Source: Yamagishiella unicocca (Eukaryota; Chlorophyta; Chlorophyceae; Chlamydomonadales; Volvocaceae). From it: a stretch of DNA of 64,000 nucleotides. The stretch covers positions 420,956 through 484,955 of the forward strand of contig BDSL01000084.1 of the NCBI GenBank assembly GCA_003116995.1, written 5' to 3'. This document shows, one piece after another, positions 33,125 to 45,109 of this stretch (position 1 is the first letter of the stretch; the number at the start of each line of letters is the position of its first letter). The notes under the pieces were generated by a model. The model made no database searches. It had not been told where the DNA came from and saw only the letters and a list, made by a program, of their open reading frames with translations. A program made the translations under genes and the position numbers.

Positions 33125-36100
33125 GTGGGCGGCCGCCTGGGGTGTGGCATAAAAGAACCGTTGACTCGGGACGTGTAGTGGGTGCGCCACCTAGGGGGTG
33201 GCATGAAAATCGGCGGGCATCCTGGGGGGATGTGTGCGGGGACCTGTGAGCCCGACATAGGACACAGCACGGCCCGCCTGGAGGCAGGCGGCTGGGGGCC
33301 AGCTAGGAAACCCGTGGAAATGATGTAGGAGGCGGAAGAAAAAGTGCCTGGGGCGGACAGCGCCTGGGAGGGGTCGTGAGTATCCAGGTCCCGGGGTGTG
33401 AGGCGGTGCTCGGGGGCCGCTTCAAGGGGGGCCGCTTCAAGTTACTAGGGTAGCAACGATCAACTTGCCGCCTCAGGCGCCCGTACTCCCTTGAACTTCT
33501 CGCCCTTCCCTCCCTCTGCCGGCTGCCACTTCCCCCCCTCTGCCGCCTGCCTCTTCTGGCCCGCAGGGGGAGGCCGGCTGCTGCGTTGTGTCGTGAGTCG
33601 TGAGCAGCGACACCACCGCCGCCACCACGAACGCGTTGTGTTTGGAGGGCGGGGCGGTAGTTCGGGGCCACAAGGGAGGGTTGCAAGGAAAACCCGTGTA
33701 CGAAAGGAAACCGTTTAGGATAGGCAAGAGAGGGTGGGATGTACGGGGGCCAGAGCGGCAGGGTGGCTGGGGGCTGCAAAGGAGGTGCTACCGGTATCTT
33801 GCCGCACGTTGATTTCCGTCTCCTGATCGCATCTACTACCTCTTCCTGGCTAGGGGAGGCGTGAGGCGTGGCAGCGGGTTATTCATGCATGGTATATAGC
33901 TTCGAGGACGTATCTACGTATTTATGCTGGAGGAACGACCGACAGCTGCGCAAAAAGGTGATGAGGGGATAAGACACACGAGGGGGGCGATCGACCCACC
34001 TGGTGTCATTCTTTGAGCCGCGCTTGTGGGGGCGGGGGGGTGGCATGATGACCGGTTGTACGACATGGCCGCGAGCGGGGGGGGGAGAGATTGCAAGGAA
34101 AAGCCGTGTACGGGGGGAGGAGGCCCGATGCCGCCGGGAGCCGCAGCGCGTGGTATGAGAGCAGGTTGGGGTTGACGGGGGGGAGCAAGAGCTGCGCGGA
34201 GGCGTCGGCCGTGCGGCGGCGTCACGGCAGTTTGGAACTCCTCCATGACGCGCGGAGGTCGTCGCCGCGCGTGAAAGAAGCGGGAGGGGGAGGGTTTTTA
34301 AGAAAATAGAATCCACGAATCCACGAATCCGACAGGGGGAAGGGGGGCGCGTTGGAGGGAGGTTTTTCGGTTTGCGCGGCGGAGAGGCGTTCTACGGAGG
34401 CGGCAGCGGCCCGCGCGAAGCGTCGAGTGACTCGACGCGACGACCGACGCAGACAAGCCCCTGCCGCTGCAGCTACCGGAAATCGAACCGACCCCACAAC
34501 AGCATTTGCGCTTCATTCATACATGTTGTTTTACCGTTTTTGCCGCCGGTTAATGGCACCACCTACGCTTGCCGCGCTTGCTTTCCGTGCGCGGGGCTTG
34601 GAGAGGCCCCGCCAGAGGCTCGATTCCCATGCGACTCGGAAGTGTCTGAAAACTGCGACCGAAGCACCCGCAGGAGGAACTCACTTTCTCATCCCCACCC
34701 CGCGGCTGCGGAAACGCTTCCCGCTGCGATGCGCGAGTGCGCCCAAGGCACATGTTTGGGGGGATTTCGGGGAAGACCCGTGGATGCGAGAAAAGACCGT
34801 TTGGGGGGAGGGGCTCATGTTCGCCGTGGAGGGACCTGAGCTTATTACGACGGCCTCCCTGCGTTAAGGCTGTGGGGTTGACGTGAAATTGTTTGTGACG
34901 AGTTGATAGTACGGCCGGTCGTGGCGGCGGTGGAGTTGCTGCTACTGCCACTGATGTTGTTGCTGCTACTGCTACTACTGTGGTACCCATCCATCATGCC
35001 CGGGTATGTGTGCGACCCGGTGTGCTGCGTGTTGAATCATCCATTGCGTGTTGTCGTTGTCGTGTTGCCCTGCCACGTCAGCGACGCCTAAGTGGCGCAA
35101 AGGCGGTCAGTCGCTGAAGTGCTCCGTGGCTGTGTCCTGTTACCTGTTGCGTCGTCCGTTTCATCCGCTTCGGCGTGCTCTGATGTACAGGCCTCGGCCG
35201 TCCGTGTGCGGCCGGTGGAGTTGGTTAGGTCGGTTTGTGGGTTATAATAGCCGACTTTGCTGCGGGTAATAATGCTGGTTGTGTTGGGTGTTTGTGGTGC
35301 TTCGCCGGCACTCGAAAAACAACCCTATACCGTTGTGGTTACTGACGGATCTTGGACGACGGACGGATGCCGAGGTGCCGGCATGCTTGCCGCCATAATG
35401 GTCCTGAACCGATGGTTATTTTTGCTGTGTTCCGTCCCCCTGATTGCACTGCTGTCGCTTTTGCTTTGTGTGGGCGTTACGGCACGCAGCCATACTTGTG
35501 CACTCCTCCTACACTTGTGCTGTCATGTCACATCGTGTAGTGCGGTGCGTTGCTCACATCGGTATCGCGCAGTAATGGTGCGGTTGGCGCACTGCACCAC
35601 CATGAGGCTTGTCGGTAGTAACGCAGACTTCGCTGTAAGAGAAGGCTAGTTCTTGGACGAAGTACTCCGTCTTATTGATAACTAGGCTGATCCCGCTTTC
35701 AGCCTAGTTATCACCGTAGTATAACGTTATCATACTATTTTCCTAGTTGTCCCTATTAGTTGTTTCCTCCGTCTTGTTCAGTGTCCGGTATTTGTTTCCT
35801 CCGTCTTGTTCAGTGTCAGGCGATGTGCCCGATGGTTCTACCTCTTGGTCTGGAACCCACTGTAACCGTTACAACAAAAGTTGTTTCAAACATGGCCGAC
35901 GGGCAGCCGACGGCCCCTGCAGCCTGCCAACCGCCCACCCATACTTACTGACCCTGCCCTCCGCTGCAGCCGACGGGCTAGTGCCAGTGGCGTCATCGCC
36001 CGTCCGTCAGGGTCCGTCCCGGTCGAGTTACGTTAATTCGGTCCTCTGTCCGGTTCCGTGCTGGAGGGAAGGCTCCGCCGTGGTCCGGCTCCGTGCCGTT

Positions 36101-36483
36101 TCCGACGCGTGTTTGGTGTTTTCCTCCTGGCCCTGGCCAAGGACTGGCCAGCGCTGATGCGGCTTTGCTGTCGCTCTACTGAGTTAGTTTGCCTCCGGGT
36201 TTTCCGGAGATGATGCAATTTGATGTTGTACTACTGGCCACTATAGGCAACATGAAAAATCTGTCGACTGACGATTGTTTGCCCATTGCCGTTTTGCAGC
36301 TGGTTTGGGATATGGGGATGCCGGGAACTGAGTGCCGGCCAGGGGATTGCCGGGATCTGAGTGCCGGTTTTAGTGCTACTTGGGAGGTTTTTGCCGCCGG
36401 GAGCTGAGTGCCGGCGTGCGGGAATGTTAAAACTTGTAACGTACTGAGGACAAGAAGTGTTCGTTACAGTGAGCTCCAGACCG
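33125..36483. other. Repeat-rich intergenic region
   Basis: No gene was recognised. Contents: dispersed GCAAGGAAAACCCG repeat at 33,680-33,726, 34,091-34,115 and 34,771-34,804; an inverted MITE-like motif near 33,147-33,170; a 14-bp perfect hairpin at 35,677-35,712; and a LINE 3' end at 35,761-35,877 whose front 30 bp are doubled. Several open frames (for example 34,352-34,867) lack any family similarity or splice support. Confidence 0.45.
35677..35712. repeat. Perfect 14-bp inverted repeat with 8-base loop
   Basis: GATAACTAGGCTGA (35,677-35,690) pairs with TCAGCCTAGTTATC (35,699-35,712). It is followed by an imperfect palindrome around AGTATAACGTTATCATACT. It may be the end of an AT-rich DNA transposon. 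There is no gene next to it. Confidence 0.7.
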
Positions 36484-36489
36484 GTCGGT

Positions 36490-36917
36490 TGTTGTAACGG
36501 TTACAGTGGGTTCCAGACCAAGAGGTAGAACCATCGGGCGCATCGCCTGACACTGAACAAGACGGAGGAAACAAATACCGACATGCACCGAAACAAAGGC
36601 AAACCACCAGAACACCAAGTTGACAGGCCGTAGGCATACAGAGCAGCAGCCAGCACCCCAGGGGGAATTTGCACTAGAGGCTCCCCTATCAGGAACTGGC
36701 CGCCAACCAACCTAACAGCCCAGCACCCGACGAACCAGTGAAGCGCCGCAACGATGCAAACATCGGAACCCGCCACCTCTCATCCCATAAGGCACGGACC
36801 CCTAGCAGGGCTCAACACGCTTATATAGCCAGAAAGTATGAAGCACGGGAAACCCCGCTCCCCAAGACAACCCGAGCCGATCAGGAATCCACCAGTACCT
36901 CCGCCGGTCCCCCGCAC
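36490..36917 (-). mobile_element. 5'-truncated LINE 3' end
   Basis: A nearly identical copy of the conserved part of 6,219-6,660, flanked by GTCGGT at 36,484-36,489 and 36,918-36,923. It is oriented with its 3' end at the lower coordinate. Confidence 0.75.
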
Positions 36918-36923
36918 GTCGGT

Positions 36924-37342
36924 GATGACCTAATGGTGCGAATCCCACATACATTTCTACAACTGTTGTACTGTTCGTCTGTAATAATCTCTCCTCTCGA
37001 GGCCAGCCAGGGGTGCGAGGCCCATTGGGCCAAGGCATGCCGGGCACTGTGATACGAGAACGGCAAGCCTACTTCGTAAGTGAAAGATCCTCAAGAAACT
37101 CTCCCGTGCTCCCGTGGATTTATCGGGTTGGCCCACGGCTGCGGTGTACGGCGACATAAGGGAGCAACCTTGCAAGCCGAACATGAAGCTGGTAGGAAAT
37201 GGACTATGAAGAGCCTGGACGAAAGGATGCCTGTCTAGAACGACGTTGACGATGAAGGCGGGCTTTATGTTTTCACGTCCGCCAACAAGGATTAACCGTT
37301 GATAGGAAGGATTGCTCGTTGTTTGGTGGTGGTCTTCCCACC
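36924..37342. other. Unassigned stretch between LINE fragments
   Basis: About 420 bases without a recognisable gene or repeat. The frames present are short and unsupported. Confidence 0.4.
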
Positions 37343-37356
37343 ACCAAAGCTCTATA

Positions 37357-37372
37357 TACCGTTACAACAACA
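37357..37372 (+). mobile_element. 16-bp LINE tail with 14-bp target duplication
   Basis: ACCAAAGCTCTATA occurs at 37,343-37,356 and again at 37,373-37,386. Between the two copies lie only 16 bases, TACCGTTACAACAACA, the extreme 3' end of the LINE family. Confidence 0.7.
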
Positions 37373-37381
37373 ACCAAAGCT

Positions 37382-37716
37382 CTATAGGCGTGTTGAGCCC
37401 TGTTTGGGATCCGTGCCTTATGGGATGAGAGGTGGCTGGTTCCGATGTTTGCATCATTGCGGCGCTTCACTGGTTCGTCGGGTGATGGGTTGTTAGGTCG
37501 GTTGGTGGCCAGTTCCTGATAGGGGAGCCTCTAGTGCAAATTCCCCCTGGGGTGCTGGCTGCTGCTCAGTGTGCCTACAGCCTGTCGCTTTGGTGTTCTG
37601 GTGGTTTGCCTTTGTTCCGGTGCATGTCGGTCTTTGTTTCCTCCGTCTTTTTCAGTGTCAGGCGATGCGCCCGATGGTTCTACCTCTTGGTCTGGAACCC
37701 ACTGTAATCGTTACGA
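37382..37716 (+). mobile_element. 5'-truncated LINE 3' end with 11-bp target duplication
   Basis: 335 bp matching the conserved part of 7,880-8,222, bordered by CAACCAAAGCT at 37,371-37,381 and 37,717-37,727. It inserted into the target duplication of the 16-bp tail just before it, so the order of the two events can be read. Confidence 0.75.
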
Positions 37717-37727
37717 CAACCAAAGCT

Positions 37728-39286
37728 GAAACGGGCAACGGCTTGACCCGCGGGACGCTGGCCCAAATCCTCCTGCTTGGCTATAAGAGACGGGCTCAAA
37801 ACACCATGTACGCATTAAATAACGCAATCGCGCAAGAATGAGTTTATTTTGGAAAGTCCTGCACGATCCCCCGCGCATCCCCCGCCAACGTCGGAAACAT
37901 TTCCGATTCGCTCAAACTGTTGAAATCCGATAAGGACTTATTGTACTGATATCTTTGCTCCCATGATAATACTTTCTTAGGATGTTCGTTGGGCCTAGCA
38001 AGTTGCCGACAAGTTAGTATGGCAATTGGTCTGGAACCCACTGTAACCGTTACAACAACCCGTAACGGTTGCTGTACCCTGCTGAATGGTTACAAGGACC
38101 CTCACTATAACCGTATCACTATTAACCGTAGTAACTGTTACAGTGAGCTCCAGTCCAAAAGGTAGAGGTGCATGGTATGGTTACAGGGACCCAAAGTCCA
38201 AAAAATGGGCAGTTATATGCGAGGCAACGATGTCGGTCACAGCTATGTTGAGTTTTTTGTTTGCTGTTTGTGTGCTGTATGTTTTCTTATGCTTTTAAGT
38301 TAGGTCCTAGGGTGTGCAAGGTTTTGCTGGGCATGCCTGACACAGGTTTTGCTGGGCATGTCTGTGGGGCACATGCGAGGGTGCAACAAGGTACAAAGCC
38401 CTTCCCTTTCTCCGCTTCTGTGCGTGTGGCACTCATGCAGCGGTCGCCGTAGAGTGTGGTCGGGTGGTCTGGGTGGGTGGCACCTCTGTAGGCCATCTCG
38501 GGAACGGTGTGTTACTCGACAACATCACGTGCTGTCGTATCCAGCAGAAGCGAGGGTGTGCCAGCTAACCAGGCGCTGGCAGACCCGTACCAGCAGCTGT
38601 CTGGTGTTGGGTGGGCAGGTGCGAGAGGGGGGTGCTGGCGCGCTCGTGGATGGGCACCCCTAAGCAGTACGGAGCACCTAACGTCACCTAACATCGCTGT
38701 GTTGTTGTTGTAACGATTACTGTGTGTTGCTAGGTCCGGTTTCGTGATATGTGAAACACCGGCAGCATATGTAACTTGACAATGACAGCTATTTGTTTTC
38801 TAGTCGCTTCACCAGCCTTGTTCGGACGTCGGTCAGCCTAATCCATGCCGTCATCAGCTTAATCCACGACGTTGCCAAGCCAATCTGGACCCACCGCAAC
38901 CCAATCTGTGCCCCTGTCAGCCTAATCCGTGCCCACGGCAACCCAATCCGAGGCCAACCGCATCCTAATCCATGACGCCTCTAATCTGATCCTCTGTCAC
39001 CGCATCTTAATCCAAGCTCTCGGCATCCATATACCGTGAGCGGCCCCTTACCCCAATCCGCCTAGGTTGCCATCCCTCCTCCCGACACCGAAAGTGACCC
39101 AGCAAGGAGAAACAATCCACCCGGCCTAGACCTGCCTCCGGGCCTGGAGCCCGCTGTAACAAGTCAATAACCTCTCCAAAGAGAGGCAAGGTGTATGATA
39201 AGGTATTCAATACAGTACGACGACAGCCGATGGCATGCGACAAAAAAATGTACGTAGGTACGTTGAGGGTCCACTGATGGATCCAC
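37728..39286. other. Intergenic region with LINE tails and a degenerate repeat
   Basis: It contains a 33-bp LINE tail at 38,026-38,058, diverged tails near 38,125-38,155 and 39,139-39,160, a - strand frame of unknown nature at 37,844-38,041, and a degenerate repeat at 38,830-39,030. No myosin C-terminal exon was found here. Confidence 0.45.
38830..39030. repeat. Degenerate minisatellite with CCTAATCC/CCCAATCC core
   Basis: The octamers CCTAATCC, CTTAATCC and CCCAATCC recur about every 20-27 bases, mixed with GTCAGC and CCACGGCAA. The units are too diverged for an exact period. Confidence 0.5.
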
Positions 39287-42251
39287 CTGTCGGAGGTATT
39301 TCAACTCCTCCCATGGATCTGCGATGTAGTCCGCGCCGGCGACACTGATCCAGTGGGCCACGGTCTCCAGGCCGGCCTTCAGGTACTGCCCGTTGCGCAG
39401 TGAGCAGCGGCACATCAGCAGCCGGTTGAAGAGCTGCACGTTGATGAAACGGAACAGCTGCCTGAACAGCGCCTGCAGGATGCGTTTCATCGAGTGCAGT
39501 CGTTGGGTCAGCCGTTAGTTCAGCCGTTAGTTCAGCCGTTGCGACTATCATTCCTATTAGTATTATCTCAACTATTATACGTACTTCAGTTTTTTTATCC
39601 AATTAATTTGGGAAGGGGGAAGTTCGCAGTACATACGCAATCGAAGGTCCTCGCCACCTCTCCCCATGCCACCCAGCGCGTCTCAACCCCCCGCGCTCCG
39701 TCTCTACCTGGCACGCACCTGGACCAGCACCTTCGGCACATGGTTGGCCAGGGCCACCGTCAGCAGCGCATCCAGCGGGCGCAGCATGCTGGCCCATGAC
39801 TCCTGCGAGGCGGCGGCCTGGCACTGCGCGGCTCCAGCACCTGCAGCAGGAGTTGCAAGGAAAACCCGTGTACGAAAGAGAACCGCTCAGAGCAGACGTT
39901 TCGAGATGCATGCTGGAGACCTTGGTTGAGCGGTAGGGCAGCGGATCGGGACAGAACCCTAAAACAAGCGCAGTAGACGTTGGTTGATGGCAACGAACAG
40001 CACTGCTGCTTGATTAGCGCTGCCCCCGAAAATCGTACAGCTAGAGCAAATGCTGATGCGGACGCTGTCCACCATGTACGTACGTATATGCGTACGACAT
40101 TGTACCTTTAGTTCTGGAGTCCACGGCAAAAACTACCACCACAGCAGCACTACTCACGTACGTCGGAGAGGGGTCGCATTGTGGTCGGATCAAGAGCGCA
40201 AGCACGCACGCACCTTCTGCAGCCCTGGCGTCACCGATGGCGTCGGCGCCGCTGGCAGGGCCGCCGGCAGCCAGCGTGGCGGCGGCAGCGGCGGCGGCAG
40301 CGGCAGGGCCGCCGGCGGTGCCCCCGGGCGTGAGCGGGGTCTCTCGAGTGGGGATGCAGTTCTTGAGCATCGGCAGGATCTCCTTGCACATGTTGTCGCG
40401 GATCATGCATGGGGAAGATCTTCTTCTCGATAAGCTTGCACAGCGCCTTCATGAACAGCAGGGCGGTCTCCTTGGCCCCGACCTGCTGGTTTCCGCGTCC
40501 GCCTGCACTCATCCGACATCGAGGGTACCGGTAGGAAGCTGCCGGACACCCGTTGTGATTCGTTTGCGCGCGCGACTATTGCGGTAGCGCGACCATCCAC
40601 TAGCCAGGGGCGGCGGCGGCAGCGAAAACCTGAAATGCTGCGCGTACATTCCAAATCATACCAGCACATGATGGAATACCGATAAACCACCGTTTGACTC
40701 CCATTGTAACACCGATAAACCACCATTTGATTCCCATTGTAATAAGTACTGTACCGGTAATCCAGATGGCCGTCCTTCCTGCGTACCCACGTCGCCACCG
40801 TGCGTTGGTGCCTTGAGCAAGGGCACTACGTAGTGAGCCCGCCGAAGTAGTGGCACTACTCCGGCCGCCAAGCGTGGAGCCAAGCACAGTCCAAATCATG
40901 CGCTCCACTGCGTATGAGGGGTTGATGTCCGTGTTGAGCACGTGCAACAACGTGGCGGTGGTGCAGAGCCAGTACGCGAGGCAGCTGTTGTCTTCACGCC
41001 TGCGCTCCACCTGCGCGGCCACAGGTCAGCCAGCGGCAGGTATCGAATTGTGCAGCTCGGCGCGCGGGGAGGAGCGGGGGAGCGCAAGGGAGGATAAGGG
41101 TGACACCTGCTGAGTGCAATTCAGACGACAGGTCGGACGGCACAATCTACCGCATAGCCCCATCTTATGGGGCTGTTTCGGCGGACGATTCCCCGTCAGC
41201 AGGTGGGTAGCAAGCAGGTGATGTGCAATCTTATAGCGCATGCCCGATCCTTCCTCTGTCTGTGTTTGTATAATTGCGCGCGCAAAGCACCTGCCGTTGG
41301 ATGACGGAGGAGATGCGGTCGAAGATGTTGGTGCACTCGGACCGGAAAGCGAGCGAGTAGAGGCAGTACCTGCAAAGCCGGACGCCGGTTGCACGCATGG
41401 GTAGACAGGTCGGCGCGTAAACACGGGGTTGGCGGGTGCCGGTAGCAGGCCAAGATTGGGGACCCTCTGCCGTACCGGGGCGACGTTGGTGACCCTTCCG
41501 TGCCCTGCCATGCATCACACGCCCACATCAGGACGCCTCGTCAACATGTCACCGACCCACCGGAAGATGACGATGGCCGCCACCGGCCGGCCCTTGAGGA
41601 AGCCCATGCCCGCCGGGGCCCCATCCTGCCCAGCTGCAGCATGCGGCAGAGGCGCCGCCAGCGCTGCCAGCAGCCGTTCCTCCTGGGCCTTCTGCTTCTC
41701 CGCCAGCATAGCGACTTGCTTTACCTGCGCCTCGCGCATGCGCCGATCAGCCTCGCTCTCAGGGCCAGAGCTTACGGCGTGCGTTGGCATGCCGCTGATC
41801 CCGGACGACCTGATGGGCGGGACGGGGCACGTCAGGTGGACAAGATACGTGCACCGTATTAAGCGACAGTGATGCGCGATGGTGAACGTTTCATGGTGGG
41901 TAACTGCAGGCCCTAGTCAGTGGGCGAGCGACATGGAGGAAGGAGGTCCGAGCAAAGAGCCGCCGGCAGTGCGCGGGAAGCTATCGCTGCGCGGGCATAC
42001 ATGATGGCCTCCCATGAGCTGACGCGCGGGGACGCGATGGAAGAGCGTACCCATTGCGATCCGCGAGACTTCAACAAGGAACGAGGAGCATGAAGTGACA
42101 GACAAAGGCATGCTAAGCCGGCACGTCAGCTCGTGTCCCCGCCCAACCCGCATGGACCTGTCAGGCACACCGCTCAGTCACACTTGGGCCGGCGCAGGGT
42201 AGTAATCGCTGCCGCTCCAATGTCCCGCCTTAATTAAGGTGTCAAATTTGG

Positions 42252-42339
42252 GTCACGCAACAGGTTACTTGGCAGTTGGCTTCGGTGACGAGCGGGCCAA
42301 CTTTGTCGGGGCCGGTGCGCAAGTAACCTGTTGCGTGAC
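42252..42339. repeat. Long hairpin: 20-bp perfect inverted repeat, 48-base loop
   Basis: The arm at 42,252-42,271 (GTCACGCAAC...TTACTTG) is exactly complementary to 42,320-42,339. Inside the loop AGTTGGC and GCCAACT can form a second stem. It lies in a myosin intron. It could be a small MITE or a structured RNA. Confidence 0.75.
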
Positions 42340-42565
42340 AAAGGACAGGAGGCGGACACGCACGTCGGGGAACAACAACTCGTGAGAGGCCCGCCACGTC
42401 TACCTATGGTGGAGCAGGGTAAAGGCTGGAGAGGCCCAGCCGGCTGCGTTGGCACCGATTGCCGTGTCGTACCAACCGCCATGGATACACAATCATCCAG
42501 CTACCTTGAGGATGAGCGCTGGCAGTTCCTTACCACGACATTTGTACGCTAGCACACAGGCGCAC

Positions 42566-42640
42566 GCGCGCACTGAATGAGTGGGCGCACGGACTAGTGA
42601 CGCATTGAATGAGTGGGCGCACCGACTAGTGACGCAAACA
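42566..42640. repeat. Short tandem duplication (about 32 bp x 2)
   Basis: TGAATGAGTGGGCGCAC and GACTAGTGACGCA occur twice in succession, within a myosin intron. Confidence 0.7.
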
Positions 42641-44489
42641 CGTACTCTTATTAAGGAAGGTAGCTGCCACCCGGTTCGCCCTGCCTCACGATTGCCGCAT
42701 GTGGCGAGCTGTCGAACCTTGCGACACACAAAACGACCAGCCGACGTACCCGGTGGCAGTTGCTGCAGTTTTGGGAGCATGTCTTGCATGTGGCCAGCTG
42801 CCGGCACAGGAATACCTGCCGGGATCGGCCATCCGGTGCTCGTGGCTGCCGAGGCGGTAGCCAACCCCAGTTCGTTGACCTACAGCAGCGGGATCACCGG
42901 GAGCATATCAGGGATAAGTAAGCGAGACACAACGACAGAGGTGGGTGCAATACACGATGGACGGCTTGCAGCAACGAAAGACGAACGACGTCCAACCGTA
43001 CCACGCAATCGGAACATGCATCCAGCCTCGAGGTGCTCGCGCCGCTGAGCCGGCGGCGTATGCACATGACAGCCTATATTGTACCACCAGTCCTTATGGG
43101 TGTTAGAGGTAACTACCGGTTGGGCGAAGTGCCAAAGATAAGCCAGGGCGAAGGGCTCCGCTGGCGGGCGGTCGTACAGCACGACGGGCGAACCCGCTAC
43201 AGTCAGCGACAGGCGAAGACCGCTAGGTATCAACCGATAGACAAGTAAGACGGAAGTCAAGGAGACTTCTAGCAGTGACCAGTGTCACGGCGACGCAAAG
43301 GTGCGAAGTCCCGTGGATCGACGTTCAGGAACGTCGATCTAGCGAACCACAAGTAAGATGCAGTTAAGTTAGTTACGGCCAGATAAGACTCCGGTCGCTC
43401 GGCAAGAGTAAGTAAGTAAGGTTAAGTGATGTAAGGATAAGTAAGAGGAAGTAAGTAGCGAGTAGGCAAGGGAGACTGACAGGCCCAACTTGTACCGTAA
43501 TACAACAGCCTAGGCAAAGTCAAGCGCAGATCAAGCGCACATCATCATGCCCAAGCAGACGTAGCGGTTTAGGATTCTCCACGCTCTCACCCCCTAAGCC
43601 CCATTCCGATAGTATAACCCCCATTAGACCGAGCTGCGACAGACGGAGGTGCGAGTACGACAGGATCTCCTTACCTGGTCGCGTGCTGAGTCGCGCTGAG
43701 CGCAGGCGTCATGCAGCCGCTGTAACAGGCCAGCTTCTCGCTCCCTAAACCTCTTCCCCTCCTCCCGGCGGGCCTCATGGCAGCGTTGACAAACCCTGAA
43801 GATGGCTTTGTAGCGCTCGATGTCTGCGGCGTCCCAGCCGGCAGCCCCCTCGCGCTCGGCGGTGTTAAGCCGCTTTACCTCCGACTCCATCGCCTATCCA
43901 AGGACGGGAGTCAGCGCATAGTTAGGCAGGCTGACCCATCGAAACTGGGCACGAGGTGGCGAGAACGAAGCCGCAAGACGAGCGTGCATAGCAAGGTTAA
44001 GCGATTAGTGAAATATGCATGTGCCTCCATCCGGATGACGGCGGCATGCCACGACACAGCACGTTACTCTGCACACCAGGTGCAGGTTCCGATACCAGGT
44101 GTGACAGGCGTCTTCCTAATACCGGTACCTTAAAACCTGTAGGAGCAGCCACTACTGCTACGACAGGTAACGCATCTTATGGTACGGCGGGCGAAGCGCG
44201 CCCTTAGCTCCCCTTGCTCGAGCAGCCGGAACCCATTGCACTTTGCACAGCAATCATGCATCAATCCCAGGATGGACGGAGGCCTCATTAAGACCACCAA
44301 CCTGCCGCACTTTCTCATGCGCGCGCCGTTCCACTGCAACCGCCTCTTGCGTGTCTTCGAGTGTACCGATGCCAATGATCGCCTCCAGCTTCTCATATAT
44401 TAGCTCGCCATCCCGGCCCACCTCAAAGCGCAATGCTGCCAGCTTGGAGCGGGCCTGCGTTGGTAATGGGCGCGTCAAGGCACAACGCG

Positions 44490-44705
44490 TAAAACCCAAA
44501 TTCGATTTGGGTCATCAGGCTATCTTGACGTCTTTGAGGTAAGGTGCAGAGGGTACATCGCTGGCTCTTCCATTGTGCAACTACCGGTACAGTATATACC
44601 CAAATTCGATTTGGGTCAGCAGGCTGTCCGGAAGTTTTTAAGGGACGGGGACGAGGGTTCCTCGCTGGCTCCCACTGTAACGATTACAACAACTGTGCAG
44701 CTACC
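44490..44705. repeat. Imperfect tandem duplication carrying an 18-bp palindrome
   Basis: The palindrome CCCAAATTCGATTTGGGT lies at 44,495-44,512 and 44,599-44,616, each followed by TCAGCAGGCT-like sequence and later by CTCGCTGGCTC and an ACTACCGGTA/GCTACCGGTA end. The second unit also contains CCCACTGTAACGATTACAAC, a LINE tail. Confidence 0.65.
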
Positions 44706-44949
44706 GGTATCGCCCTGTGTTATCCCCCCTCCGCCGTGGTCCTCGTTGCAACCTTGAGCTCCAGGCTGAGCCCCGTGTACTGCGGCCGCCGCAGCTCCTC
44801 TCCGCCATCAATGATGCATTCCCACTTGCCCGAGTCGCATGCGGCTGCTGTGGGGCCGCCAGGGTCGCCGCCTGATGCGGTGCGCTGCTTGGCGGCGGCT
44901 GCTTGCTGCTCCGGCATGTCCACAACAACCTTGAGGATGTCCTCCTGTA

Positions 44950-45092
44950 CGCGCAGTTGGGTTGTTGGCCAGCAGTTGGGTTGTTGGCCAGCAGTTGGGT
45001 TGTTGGCCAGCAGTTGGGTGGTTGACCAGCAGTTGGGTGGTTGACAAGCAGTTGGTGGTTGGCCAGAGGTTGGTGGTTGGCAAGCAGTTGGG
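44950..45092. repeat. Minisatellite of about 20 bp (7 units)
   Basis: GCAGTTGGGTTGTTGGCCA and variants (GTGGTTGACCA, GTGGTTGACAA) are repeated in tandem directly before (on the - strand) the acceptor of exon 44,944-44,753. Confidence 0.8.
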
Positions 45093-45109
45093 CAATGATC
45101 AGGGCACGC

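Noticed and set aside
34352..34990. Overlapping frames of 146-171 aa on both strands
   Set aside because: Low-complexity Arg/Pro-rich products without family similarity, splice sites or a conserved duplicate.
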